Shown here one piece after another: positions 9,255-17,301 of a DNA stretch of 64,000 nucleotides; the stretch's first letter is position 1, and each line of letters starts with the position of its first letter. Under the pieces are notes generated by a model, which saw only the letters and a list, made by a program, of their open reading frames with translations, searched no databases and was not told the origin of the DNA. Origin of the DNA: Caulobacterales bacterium. GTDB taxonomy: Bacteria; Pseudomonadota; Alphaproteobacteria; Caulobacterales; Parvularculaceae. The translations under genes were made by a program, and so were the position numbers. The stretch covers positions 1 through 64,000 of the forward strand of contig JACKIL010000011.1 of assembly GCA_020638525.1 (NCBI GenBank). The letters run 5' to 3'.

Positions 9255-11534
9255 TCAGAAAGCGCCGCGAAGCGTGACGCCATAGGTGCGTGGAGCGCCG
9301 AGATAGATATTCTCATCGCCCGCCTGGATTGGCGTCAGGAACGCATAAGTCCCGTATATCGTGTTGGTCGCGTTGTTGACCCAGCCTTCAACGCGCCATT
9401 GTCCGTCTTTCGAGCCGACGCCCATATTGACGTTGAGAAGGCCGAAGGCGTCGTCGCGCGCGAGGGAGGCGGGATCGATATAGCGGGCCGTCGAATATTG
9501 GTACTGAATCCTGCCGCCAACGGTAAGGTCATCCGTAACGGGATAATCGACATTGATTCCGGCGTCGCCGGAGAATTTCGGCGCGAACTTGAAGCGCTGT
9601 CCGGAAATGGCGGGGTCGACAGAAGCATCGTCGCCATATTCGGCGTAAGGCAGCCAGGTTCCGCCTAGCTGCAGCGTGACGTAATCGCTAATGTGGAAGC
9701 GGTTCTCGATCTCCAGCCCGTAGGATTCGGCCGAGCGCGCGTTCAGGATGGCGAATTGCAGGCCAATGAATTGTGCAACCTGCAGGTCGGAGATGTCGTT
9801 ATAGAAGCCGGCGATGTTGGTTTGCGCGCGGCCGCCCAGATACTGGAATTTCCCGCCAAGTTCGAAAGCGTTGATCTTCTCGGGCTGGTAGGTCGGGTCT
9901 TTCGGCGTCGCGCCGGGGAAGAGCGCCGGGTTGTCGGCGACGCCGCCTGCTGCGCTCACGTCAATGTTCACGCCGCCCGCCTTATAGCCGCGATTGTACG
10001 ACGCGTAGATCTGCGTGTCGTTGTTCGGGTAGTATTGCAGACTGAATGTGCCGCTGATGGCGTCATCGGAAACGCTATCGTCATATTCCGGCCCCGGCAT
10101 AATGCCGAGCAGGGTGATGGCTTCCGTCGGCGAAAGGCGGAAATAGGGGTTCGCGAAGGAGCCTTCTTTCTTGTCATGTGAATAGCGAACGCCCGCGACC
10201 GCGCTGAAAGCATCGCTGAGCTGGAACTCGCCATGCGCGAAGATGGCTGCCGATCGCGCCTTGCCGGTCATGATCTCGCTGGTAAACATCCCGGGCGTCG
10301 CGGTGATGAGCGAGGTTGCAAGAAGCGTCTGCCAATAGAACTCCGCCTGAGGCCCCCAATAGAGGCTTCTTTGAGCGTCGATATCCTCGTCGGAGAAATA
10401 GGCGCCCACGACGTAATCGAGATTGAGCGCATCCCAGTCGCTGTTGAGGGTCAATTCTTGCGAAAACATCTCGCTCGTGAAGTATTCGTCGACGGTGAGA
10501 ACCAGAGCGCCGGAGAAGTCGCCATCAAGACCAACCTGGTCGACATTGTAACTGCGATAAACGGTCGTCGATTTCAGCGAGACGTCATCGAAGTCATAGT
10601 CGATGATAAGCGTCGCGCCATAGTCGCTAACGGATTGATCGTTGGGGGCGCTCAATGTTTGCTGGAAATCTTTCGGGCCGTTTGACGGAAGCCGCCCGCC
10701 GGCGGCGAGCGTCAGCGCGTCAATGAGCGGCTGCGCCGGGCCGTCTACATAATTGATGCTGGCGTAGCAGCAATTGGCGTCGCTCTTCGAGTAATCGCCG
10801 ATGAGGCGGATCGACAGGGCGTCAGTCGGCGTAAAGAGGAATTGCCCCTTGAAGGCCGCTGTTTCGTTATTGTTGAGATCTTCGCCGGTCGTCGCATCGG
10901 TATAGAAACCGTCGGTCTTGCTGTAGAGTCCGGCGAGCCTCAAGGCGGCGTTCTCGCCGACCGGAAGGTTCACGCCCGCTTTCAGATCGAGCGCGTTGTA
11001 ATTGCCATAGCCTGCTTCATAGAAGCCGCCGACCGCATGCGGGTCAGGCTTGGTCGAATTGATGAGGACGGCGCCGGCGGCGGTGTTCTTCCCGAAGAGC
11101 GTTCCTTGCGGACCCCGAAGGATTTCGAGGCTGTCGATGTCGAGGAAGTTCTGTATGGCTGCGCCAGCGCGGCTGCGATAGGCGCCGTCAATGAAGACGC
11201 CGACAGCGCCCTCGAAGGTGCGGGTGATGCCGATGGTTCCGATGCCGCGAATGACGATGCTCGATGAGGTGACGGGGTTGTTGCTCGTCACGAACTGGGT
11301 GCTGGGCGACAGCGCCGCAATGTTCACGATATTTTCAACGCGCGCCTCGGCGAGCGTCTCGGCGTCAGCCGCCGTGATCGAGATCGGAACATCCTGAATG
11401 TTCTCGGCGCGCCTTTGCGCCGTGACGACGATGACGTCGTCTGCATAGGGCGCAGCTTCAGACGTATCCTGTGCGAAGGCTGGGGTTGAGAGAACGCCGA
11501 GGGCGGCTGAGAGGTGAAGCGCGGTCAGTTTCAT
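9255..11534 (-). CDS. TonB-dependent outer-membrane receptor
   Basis: A 759-residue receptor from the ATG at 11534 (a GTG three codons upstream is the alternative). Signal peptide MKLTALHLSAALGVLSTPAFAQ; a TonB box-like DDVIVVTAQRR near the mature N-terminus; a plug domain with VPISITAADAETL, IVIRGIG, LEILRGPQGTLFGKNTAAG; then a 22-strand barrel ending in VTLRGAF with the terminal phenylalanine. Family knowledge: such proteins import siderophores, vitamins, oligosaccharides or other large ligands using TonB-ExbBD energy. The substrate cannot be read from the sequence. The gene is divergent from the creatinase-like M24 gene and sits beside the ectoine cluster, which hints at a link with compatible-solute or osmolyte use, but that is only neighbourhood inference. 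Confidence 0.92.
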   Translation of the reverse strand: MKLTALHLSAALGVLSTPAFAQDTSEAAPYADDVIVVTAQRRAENIQDVPISITAADAETLAEARVENIVNIAALSPSTQFVTSNNPVTSSSIVIRGIGTIGITRTFEGAVGVFIDGAYRSRAGAAIQNFLDIDSLEILRGPQGTLFGKNTAAGAVLINSTKPDPHAVGGFYEAGYGNYNALDLKAGVNLPVGENAALRLAGLYSKTDGFYTDATTGEDLNNNETAAFKGQFLFTPTDALSIRLIGDYSKSDANCCYASINYVDGPAQPLIDALTLAAGGRLPSNGPKDFQQTLSAPNDQSVSDYGATLIIDYDFDDVSLKSTTVYRSYNVDQVGLDGDFSGALVLTVDEYFTSEMFSQELTLNSDWDALNLDYVVGAYFSDEDIDAQRSLYWGPQAEFYWQTLLATSLITATPGMFTSEIMTGKARSAAIFAHGEFQLSDAFSAVAGVRYSHDKKEGSFANPYFRLSPTEAITLLGIMPGPEYDDSVSDDAISGTFSLQYYPNNDTQIYASYNRGYKAGGVNIDVSAAGGVADNPALFPGATPKDPTYQPEKINAFELGGKFQYLGGRAQTNIAGFYNDISDLQVAQFIGLQFAILNARSAESYGLEIENRFHISDYVTLQLGGTWLPYAEYGDDASVDPAISGQRFKFAPKFSGDAGINVDYPVTDDLTVGGRIQYQYSTARYIDPASLARDDAFGLLNVNMGVGSKDGQWRVEGWVNNATNTIYGTYAFLTPIQAGDENIYLGAPRTYGVTLRGAF

Positions 11535-11933
11535 GTATTCCACTCGGCGACTCGTAAACGCGGGTTAACTTTCTCAGAGGCGCGCACGCGAAAGCCGGGC
11601 TCGATTCAGTCGAGGCGTTCCCAGCGCAGATCCACGCGCTCTTCGCAGGCGCCGCGAATATGCAGCGCCTTTCTGAACTCTTGGTTACCGAAATGCTTCC
11701 GGGCTGGCGCTGGAAGAGGCCGGGCGCTGACATATGGCCGTCAATCTCAGGCTCGCCGCGCCTGAGGCCGTCGGCAACTTCCCGATTGATCATTTTGATG
11801 ATCTGCCCCGCCATGGGTGCTGCGTACGAGATCTGCGGTTTTGGGCGCGTCACTGCATAAAAGACGTACACGGATTAAAATATAATTCGCCGCCGCCTCT
11901 TGATCTGGCGGCGCATCGCGTTAGCATTCTTTC
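11535..11933. promoter_or_regulatory. Divergent intergenic region between TonB receptor and M24 gene
   Basis: About 400 bases without a convincing gene; open frames here lack a ribosome-binding site and resemble no protein I recognise. It must contain promoters for both flanking genes. A TATAAT hexamer lies at 11881-11886, 48 bases before the M24 start, without a good TTGACA partner. A perfect 6-base inverted repeat with a 4-base spacer lies at 11788-11803. Confidence 0.4.
11788..11803. promoter_or_regulatory. Inverted repeat GATCAT-N4-ATGATC (candidate operator)
   Basis: Perfect 6-base arms separated by TTTG in the divergent region between the TonB receptor and the M24 gene. A dimeric regulator could bind here; nothing identifies which one. 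Short palindromes occur by chance, so this is weak. Confidence 0.25.
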
Positions 11934-13256
11934 ATGGTCACCGCCGCAAGCCAGTCCAAGCAGCGTCGACTGAGTCGTCGGCCTTTTCCCGAAGAGGAGT
12001 ATGATGCGCGTCTGAAGCGTGTCCGCCAGGCGATGGCTGAGCGTTCGCTCGACGGCATGCTGATCTCCAGCCCCGAGAACATCTATTATCTCACCGGGCT
12101 GAACTATCTCGGCTACTTCGCCTATCAGCTGTTGGTTGTGCCGTTGACGGGAGCGCCGGCGCTGGTGACGCGGGCGATGGAGCACGCCACCATTCGCGAT
12201 AAGGTGCCCGGCGTTCGGCATGTTACTTATTCGGACGGCGTTGCGCCCTTGCCTGAAAATGCGGGAGAAGATGAAGCCTCGGCGCCGCTGCTCGATGGGG
12301 AAGGCGGGCTGCGCCCATGGTCCACCAGCCTAGGCGTTCCGACGCGGCCGGCGGAAACTTCCACATCTATTTATGAAAATCCGGCGCGGGCGACCATCGA
12401 GGCCATTGAGGACGCAGGCCTCGACAGTAGTCGCCTCGGCATTGAAAGCAGCAGCTCGCTTTTTCCATACGGAATCGGTCAGGCGATCGTCTCCGGCCTT
12501 CCGAAGGCCCGCTTCGAACATGCCACAAATCTCGTCACGGATGTTCGGCTGGTGCAATCTCCGAGTGAGCTCGTCTTCACTAGGCGCGCGGCGAGCGTCA
12601 CCGATTCGATGATTCTTGCAGGCGTCGCAGCCGCTGGGCCAGGCGTTCCGCAAGCGGACGTTATGGCGGCGATCTATCAGACGATGTTTCATCGGCGCGG
12701 AACGTATCCGGGCTTTGTGCCGCTGGTTCGCGCAACGCGCACGCTAGAGCATGAGCACGGCTCATGGGAGGATGTGCGCCTTGGCAAGAAAGACATCCTC
12801 TTTCTTGAGATGAGCGGCTGCGTCGAGCGTTATCATGCGCCAGCCGGCAGGCTTGTGTTCACAGGGGCTGCGCCAAAACGCGCTTACGACATGGAGCGGG
12901 TTTGCGAGGAAGCGATAGAGGCCGCGAAAGGGAAGATGAAGCCGGGTGTCGCCGCTGAAGACGTTTATAGCGCATGGCAAGGCGTCGTCGACCGGGCTGG
13001 GCTTCACGGCTATCGGCGCCATCATTGCGGTTACGCAGTCGGCATCGGCTTTCCGCCAAGCTGGAGCGGGGGCGGCGTGCCGCTTGGGCTGCGCGCCGGA
13101 TCGAAAATGGAGCTCAAGGCAGGAATGGTGTTTCACCTGATGTCGTGGCTTCTGCGAACCGGCAAAGGTGACTACTTCCTGTCAGATACAGTCGTTGTCA
13201 CAAGCGCCGGGTGCGAGCGGCTGACGATGGCGCAGAGAAGCGTCGTCGTTCGTTAG
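11934..13256 (+). CDS. Creatinase/M24-family hydrolase, ectoine hydrolase (DoeA)-like
   Basis: A 440-residue protein with the two-domain creatinase/prolidase fold: N-terminal Creatinase_N (YDARLKRVRQAMAERSLDGMLISSPENIYYLTGL) and a C-terminal pita-bread domain. The classic M24 metal ligands are not in place: the usual D-x-G...D-x-T-R segment reads LEMSGCVERYHAPAGR, and the histidine segment reads HHCGYAVGIGFPPSW. That pattern resembles metal-independent creatinase and the ectoine hydrolase DoeA/EutD, which opens the ectoine ring in catabolism. The neighbouring ect operon supports this, although no doeBCD genes are present in the window. An insert of roughly 30 residues (near 105-145, rich in E, P, S) separates the two domains. 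It ends seven bases before the convergent ectR. Specific substrate is inferred, not shown. Confidence 0.7.
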   Translation: MVTAASQSKQRRLSRRPFPEEEYDARLKRVRQAMAERSLDGMLISSPENIYYLTGLNYLGYFAYQLLVVPLTGAPALVTRAMEHATIRDKVPGVRHVTYSDGVAPLPENAGEDEASAPLLDGEGGLRPWSTSLGVPTRPAETSTSIYENPARATIEAIEDAGLDSSRLGIESSSSLFPYGIGQAIVSGLPKARFEHATNLVTDVRLVQSPSELVFTRRAASVTDSMILAGVAAAGPGVPQADVMAAIYQTMFHRRGTYPGFVPLVRATRTLEHEHGSWEDVRLGKKDILFLEMSGCVERYHAPAGRLVFTGAAPKRAYDMERVCEEAIEAAKGKMKPGVAAEDVYSAWQGVVDRAGLHGYRRHHCGYAVGIGFPPSWSGGGVPLGLRAGSKMELKAGMVFHLMSWLLRTGKGDYFLSDTVVVTSAGCERLTMAQRSVVVR

Positions 13257-13262
13257 GCCGAT

Positions 13263-13754
13263 TCAATCGACGCTCTTCGGTGGCTCATTAAGCGCGCCGA
13301 TATCGAGCACTGGCCCTGCATCGATATTCTCAGCCTTGAGGAGGGAAGCGACGCGTTCAAGCGACGCGATGATGGACGCCTGCTCCCAATTCTCCAGTCG
13401 CTCGAACCTTTCCTGGAATGACTGCTGCAACGGATCGGGCGAGGCTTCCAGCGCTCTCGCGCCGGCCGAGGTCAGCGTGACGAAAATGCGTCTTCCATCT
13501 TCCGCATCCTTCTGCCGTTTGATGAGCTTCTTTTCTTCCAGCCGGTCGAGGAGAGCTGTGATCGTCGCCTGCTTTAGCGAAGCGTGCGAGGCGAGTTCGG
13601 AGGGCGTCGCGCCGCCGCTCTCTTTGAGGAATTGCAGCGCCAGCACCTGAGACGGCGTAAGGCCGGAAACGCGGGCGAGATTTCGCGCATTGAACTCTGT
13701 TGCGCGCAGAATGCGGCGCAGGGCGATCAATGCTGACTCTGAGCGGCTTCTCAT
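13263..13754 (-). CDS. ectR: MarR-family regulator, EctR-type
   Basis: A 163-residue MarR protein. Seen: winged-helix core LTPSQVLALQFLKESGGATPSELASHASLKQATITALLDRLEEKKLI followed by the wing DAEDGRRIFVTLTSAGARAL. It is divergent from ectA across about 300 bases, the arrangement known for EctR, the MarR repressor that controls ectoine operons in methylotrophs and other Proteobacteria. Expected role: osmolarity-linked repression of ectABCD-ask and possibly of itself. Inverted repeats in the shared intergenic region are plausible targets. The function as ectR rests on position plus family. Confidence 0.85.
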   Translation of the reverse strand: MRSRSESALIALRRILRATEFNARNLARVSGLTPSQVLALQFLKESGGATPSELASHASLKQATITALLDRLEEKKLIKRQKDAEDGRRIFVTLTSAGARALEASPDPLQQSFQERFERLENWEQASIIASLERVASLLKAENIDAGPVLDIGALNEPPKSVD

Positions 13755-13865
13755 CTCTTCTTAATGCATCGAATCGCTTTGGGCAGTGAGCGCTATGATA
13801 TTACGGCGAAAGTCTCGTGAATAAAACGCCAGCGCAGTCGCTCGGTTGGAGACAAGAAAAAGATA

Positions 13866-13880
13866 ATTCGACGATCGAAT
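13866..13880. promoter_or_regulatory. Inverted repeat ATTCGA-N3-TCGAAT (candidate EctR site)
   Basis: Perfect 6-base arms with a 3-base spacer between ectR and ectA, 112 bases upstream of the ectR start codon and in position to affect either promoter. Confidence 0.35.
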
Positions 13881-13924
13881 CGATAAATTTCGAGTCTTCG
13901 TATATCTTTGAGCCGGCGATCGCG

Positions 13925-13953
13925 ATATTTGTGCAAATATTAGCATTAATATT
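13925..13953. promoter_or_regulatory. Overlapping AT-rich inverted repeats (candidate EctR operator)
   Basis: ATATTTG-TG-CAAATAT at 13925-13940 is a perfect 7-base inverted repeat with a 2-base spacer, and AATATTA-N4-TAATATT at 13936-13953 overlaps it. Half sites separated by about 2 bases are what I recall for EctR1 operators in methylotrophs, and MarR dimers generally bind such AT-rich palindromes. Binding is inferred. Confidence 0.45.
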
Positions 13954-14056
13954 GGGTATTGTTGCGCACACGGCGCCCATCGCGATTGCCCCTCGGTTGA
14001 CATTTTGTTTCGATCATCTAAGTAAGGCGCGCAAGCAGCAACAATCGAAAATTCTC

Positions 14057-14602
14057 ATGACTCAATGCGAACCCCACGCCCCAAAAGGCGGCGAGGTCAC
14101 GCGCTTTAAGGCGATATTCCGCTCACCAACGCCCGAAGACGGCAGGCGCGTATGGGAGCTGATTGCGGCGTGTCCGCCTCTCGATCAGAACTCGCTCTAT
14201 TGCAATCTCCTGCAGTGCGCCGACTTCGCGAAGACATGCGTTCTGACGGAGATTGACGGAGAGCTCGCCGGATGGGTCTCGGCCTATCGCCCGCCTGACG
14301 ATCGCGAGACGCTATTCATCTGGCAGGTCGCCGTTCACGAAAAGGCGCGCGGGCTGGGCCTGGCGCGGTCGATGATCGAAGAATTACTTTCGAGGGATTC
14401 GGCGCGCGGCGTTGTGAGATTGAAGACAACGATCACGCCCGACAACGAAGCCTCATGGGCGCTTTTCCGCTCATTGGCGCAGAAGCTCTCCGCGCCGTTT
14501 GTGAGCCAGGCATGGTTTGAGCGCGAGGCGCATTTCGGCGGCCGTCACGAGACGGAGCATCTTGTGACGATTGGCCCGTTTGGGGCGTTCGCCGCCCGCT
14601 AG
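14057..14602 (+). CDS. ectA: L-2,4-diaminobutyrate N-acetyltransferase EctA
   Basis: Transfers acetyl from acetyl-CoA to L-2,4-diaminobutyrate, the second step of ectoine synthesis. 181 residues from the ATG at 14057, the usual EctA length. The frame stays open for 80 more codons upstream, but that extension crosses the ectR-ectA control region and has no EctA homology in what I read. GNAT features: FRSPTPEDGRRVWELIAACPPLDQNSLYCNLL at the start, FIWQVAVHEKARGLGLARSM for acetyl-CoA binding (the R-x-x-G-x-G/A-like ARGLGLA), and ITPDNEASWALF near the end. First gene of ectABCD-ask. Confidence 0.95.
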   Translation: MTQCEPHAPKGGEVTRFKAIFRSPTPEDGRRVWELIAACPPLDQNSLYCNLLQCADFAKTCVLTEIDGELAGWVSAYRPPDDRETLFIWQVAVHEKARGLGLARSMIEELLSRDSARGVVRLKTTITPDNEASWALFRSLAQKLSAPFVSQAWFEREAHFGGRHETEHLVTIGPFGAFAAR

Positions 14603-14647
14603 TCACCAGCATCTGAAATATAAATAGAAAGCAGCAGAGGTCCCAAA

Positions 14648-15958
14648 ATGACGACCAGTGCCATTACGGCGTCCAACAAGAACTCGCGCGGCATTTTTGA
14701 GCGACGTGAATCAGCAGTGAGAAGCTATGCGCGGAATTTCCCGGTGAAATTCGTGAAGGCGCAGGGCGAGACTCTTTTTGCAGAAGACGGCGAGGAATAT
14801 ATTGATTTTCTCGCGGGGTGTTCGTCGCTGAATTACGGACACAATCATCCAAAACTGAAGGAGGCGCTCACGGACTATATCGCCTCTGACGGGCTCACGC
14901 ACAGCCTCGATATGGAGACGGATGCGAAAGAAGAGTTTCTTGAGGAATTCGAACGCACCATCCTGAAGCCGCGCAAGCTTGACTATATGGTGCAATTTAC
15001 CGGGCCGACAGGCGCGAACGCTGTCGAAGCAGCCCTGAAAATCGCGCGCAAGGTGACCGGGCGAACGAATATCATCGCCTTCACCAATGGCTTTCATGGT
15101 TGCACGCTCGGCGCGCTTGCGCTCACGGGCAATAGCCATCATCGCGGCGGGGCGGGCGTTCCCTTGGGCGGCGTGACGAGGATGCCGTTCGACGGCTATC
15201 ACGGCGACGGCGTTGATACTGCTGCGCAGATCGATCGGCTTCTTTCCGATCCATCGAGCGGCGTTGACGCTCCGGCCGCGTTCATTGTCGAGACCGTGCA
15301 AGGCGAGGGCGGGCTCAACGCCGCCTCGTTTGAATGGCTGCGCGCTATTCAGAAGATTGCGCGCAAGCACGGCGCCCTCTTCATCGTCGATGACATTCAG
15401 GCGGGCATCGGCCGCACAGGCTCCTTCTTCAGCTTCGAGCCGGCGGGCATAGAGCCTGACATCGTCACCCTGGCGAAATCGCTCTCCGGTTACGGATTGC
15501 CGATGGCGCTCACCTTGCTGAAGCGCGATCTCGATATCTGGAAGCCGGGCGAGCATAACGGAACCTTCCGGGGCAATTGTCATGCCTTCGTGACCGCGAC
15601 AGCGGCGCTCAAAACTTTCTGGCGCGACGATACTTTCGTGAAAGAGATCAAGCGCAAGGCGTCTATCGTTAAAGAGCGCTTCGAGGCGATTGCTGCGAAG
15701 CATGATGACGATATTGCAGGCGTCAAAGGCCGCGGCATGATGCTCGGGCTCGATGTCGGTTCCGGAGAGGTCGCATCGCGCGTTGTGAAGGAGTGCTTCG
15801 CTAATGGTCTTGTCATCGAGACGAGCGGGGCCGACGACGAAGTGGTCAAATGCCTCGCGCCGCTAACCATTTCTGATGAAAACCTGAAGCGCGCGCTGAC
15901 GATCGTCGAGCGCGCTGTAGACAAGGCGCTTTCCAAGAACGTCAAAGCCGCCGCGTAA
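14648..15958 (+). CDS. ectB: L-2,4-diaminobutyrate transaminase EctB
   Basis: PLP-dependent class III aminotransferase that converts aspartate semialdehyde plus glutamate to L-2,4-diaminobutyrate, the first committed step of ectoine synthesis. 436 residues, standard for EctB. Seen: FERRESAVRSYARNFPVKF at the N-terminus, FTGPTGANAVEAALKIARK, FIVDDIQAGIGRTGSFFSFE and the Schiff-base lysine K277 in LAKSLSG, followed by GTFRGNCHAF. It starts 45 bases after ectA with a purine-rich AGAGG upstream. Operon context makes the assignment essentially certain. Confidence 0.97.
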   Translation: MTTSAITASNKNSRGIFERRESAVRSYARNFPVKFVKAQGETLFAEDGEEYIDFLAGCSSLNYGHNHPKLKEALTDYIASDGLTHSLDMETDAKEEFLEEFERTILKPRKLDYMVQFTGPTGANAVEAALKIARKVTGRTNIIAFTNGFHGCTLGALALTGNSHHRGGAGVPLGGVTRMPFDGYHGDGVDTAAQIDRLLSDPSSGVDAPAAFIVETVQGEGGLNAASFEWLRAIQKIARKHGALFIVDDIQAGIGRTGSFFSFEPAGIEPDIVTLAKSLSGYGLPMALTLLKRDLDIWKPGEHNGTFRGNCHAFVTATAALKTFWRDDTFVKEIKRKASIVKERFEAIAAKHDDDIAGVKGRGMMLGLDVGSGEVASRVVKECFANGLVIETSGADDEVVKCLAPLTISDENLKRALTIVERAVDKALSKNVKAAA

Positions 15959-15967
15959 GGAGTCACC

Positions 15968-16360
15968 ATGATTGTAAGAAGTTATCAGGCCCTGAAGGGC
16001 ACGGAACGCCGTGTGGATTCGGACGGCTGGACCAGCGTGCGCTTGCTGCTGAAGAACGACGGCATGGGGTTTTCGTTTCACATAACGACCATCTACGCCG
16101 GCGCCGAGCTGAAGATGCATTATCAGAATCATCTGGAAGCGGTTTATTGCATTTCCGGCAAGGGTTCGATCGAGGATCTCGAGACCGGCGTCAAACATGA
16201 GATCAAGCCGGGCGTGATCTATGCGCTCGACAAGCATGATCGGCACATCCTTCGCGCCGAAACAGAGATGACGATGGCGTGCGCATTCAACCCGCCGGTC
16301 ACTGGCAAGGAAGTGCATGACGAAAGCGGCGCTTACCCGGCCGACGAAGAGGCGGCGTAA
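15968..16360 (+). CDS. ectC: L-ectoine synthase EctC
   Basis: Cupin-fold enzyme that cyclises N-gamma-acetyl-diaminobutyrate to ectoine with loss of water. 130 residues, typical of the family. Seen: MIVRSYQALKGTERRVDSDG at the start, SFHITTIYAGAELKMHYQNHLEAVYCISGKG (metal-binding cupin region) and YALDKHDRHILRAETEM. AAGGAG lies just upstream of the ATG, and the gene starts nine bases after ectB. Confidence 0.97.
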   Translation: MIVRSYQALKGTERRVDSDGWTSVRLLLKNDGMGFSFHITTIYAGAELKMHYQNHLEAVYCISGKGSIEDLETGVKHEIKPGVIYALDKHDRHILRAETEMTMACAFNPPVTGKEVHDESGAYPADEEAA

Positions 16361-16362
16361 TC

Positions 16363-17292
16363 ATGAGCGCCGCGAGTCGAGTTGATCTATACCCTTCGCG
16401 ATCGACGCCCAAACCGCGATTCATCGAACGATGCGATCCGGTGGTCTATAGCGAATGGTCGCCGGGCGCGCCGCTGGCGCGCGATAAAGTGAACGCCTAT
16501 GAACGCAATGGCTTTCTCGCGCTTGAGGGGTTGCTGCGCGCGGACGAAGTCGAACTGTTGCTCGGAGAGGGCGCGCGTTTGCGCGCTGATCCGGCGGCGC
16601 TGGAAGACGAAACCGTCATTTCCGAACCTGGGGCTGGCGCCGTTCGGTCCGTCTTCAAAATTCACCGGCAAAACGATGTTTTCGCACGCCTTGCCTGCGA
16701 TGCGCGTCTTGCGGGCATCGCGCAATTCCTGTTGGGCGATGACGTTTACATCCATCAGTCACGCCTCAACTACAAACCGGGTTTTCAGGGTAAGGAGTTT
16801 TACTGGCATTCCGACTTCGAGACATGGCATGTCGAAGATGGCATGCCGCGCATGCGTGCGCTCTCCATGTCGGTGCTTTTGACAGAGAATACCCCGGCGA
16901 ACGGTCCGACAATGTTTATGCCCGGCTCGCACAAGCGCTACGCAGCCTGTGTGGGCGAAACGCCGGATGATCACTACAAACAGTCGTTGAAAAAGCAGGA
17001 ATACGGCGTGCCTGACGAGGCGAGCCTAGCCGACCTTGCGTCATCAGGCATCGAAATGCCGACGGGACCAGCCGGCACGGTGGTGATCTTCGACTGCAAT
17101 GTCATGCACGGATCGAATTCCAACATTACGCCAATGCCGCGCTCGAATGCGTTTCTCGTCTTCAACGCAGTCTCAAACAAACTCGAAGCGCCCTTCGGGC
17201 CGATGACGCCGAGGCCGGAGTTCATCGCCGCGCGCGAGCGCACGGAAGCGATCATGCCGGTCGAAAATCCGCTCCTCATGAGCGCGGCGTAA
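16363..17292 (+). CDS. ectD: Ectoine hydroxylase EctD
   Basis: Non-haem Fe(II)/2-oxoglutarate dioxygenase that makes 5-hydroxyectoine. 309 residues, normal for EctD. The iron triad is visible: H149 and D151 in FYWHSDFETWH, and H249 in VMHGSNSN. The conserved EctD stretch is complete, including HQSRLNYKPGFQG. The gene starts two bases after ectC, so it is co-translated with it, and the strain should make both ectoine and hydroxyectoine. Presence of ectD usually implies protection against heat or desiccation as well as salt. Confidence 0.97.
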   Translation: MSAASRVDLYPSRSTPKPRFIERCDPVVYSEWSPGAPLARDKVNAYERNGFLALEGLLRADEVELLLGEGARLRADPAALEDETVISEPGAGAVRSVFKIHRQNDVFARLACDARLAGIAQFLLGDDVYIHQSRLNYKPGFQGKEFYWHSDFETWHVEDGMPRMRALSMSVLLTENTPANGPTMFMPGSHKRYAACVGETPDDHYKQSLKKQEYGVPDEASLADLASSGIEMPTGPAGTVVIFDCNVMHGSNSNITPMPRSNAFLVFNAVSNKLEAPFGPMTPRPEFIAARERTEAIMPVENPLLMSAA

Positions 17293-17301
17293 GACAACAT
17301 A

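Larger units (their letters stand above)
13755..14056. promoter_or_regulatory. ectR-ectA divergent control region
   Basis: 302 bases, distinctly more AT-rich than the flanking genes. It contains an exact TTGACA at 13997-14002, 55 bases before ectA; no clean TATAAT follows at 16-18 bases, so a weak or activated promoter is likely. Several inverted repeats lie upstream of it (separate entries). The open frame that runs through this region into ectA is not thought to be translated. Confidence 0.5.

Noticed and set aside
13817..14056. 80-codon N-terminal extension of ectA
   Set aside because: It runs through the ectR-ectA control region with its inverted repeats. EctA proteins are about 180 residues, which fits the ATG at 14057.
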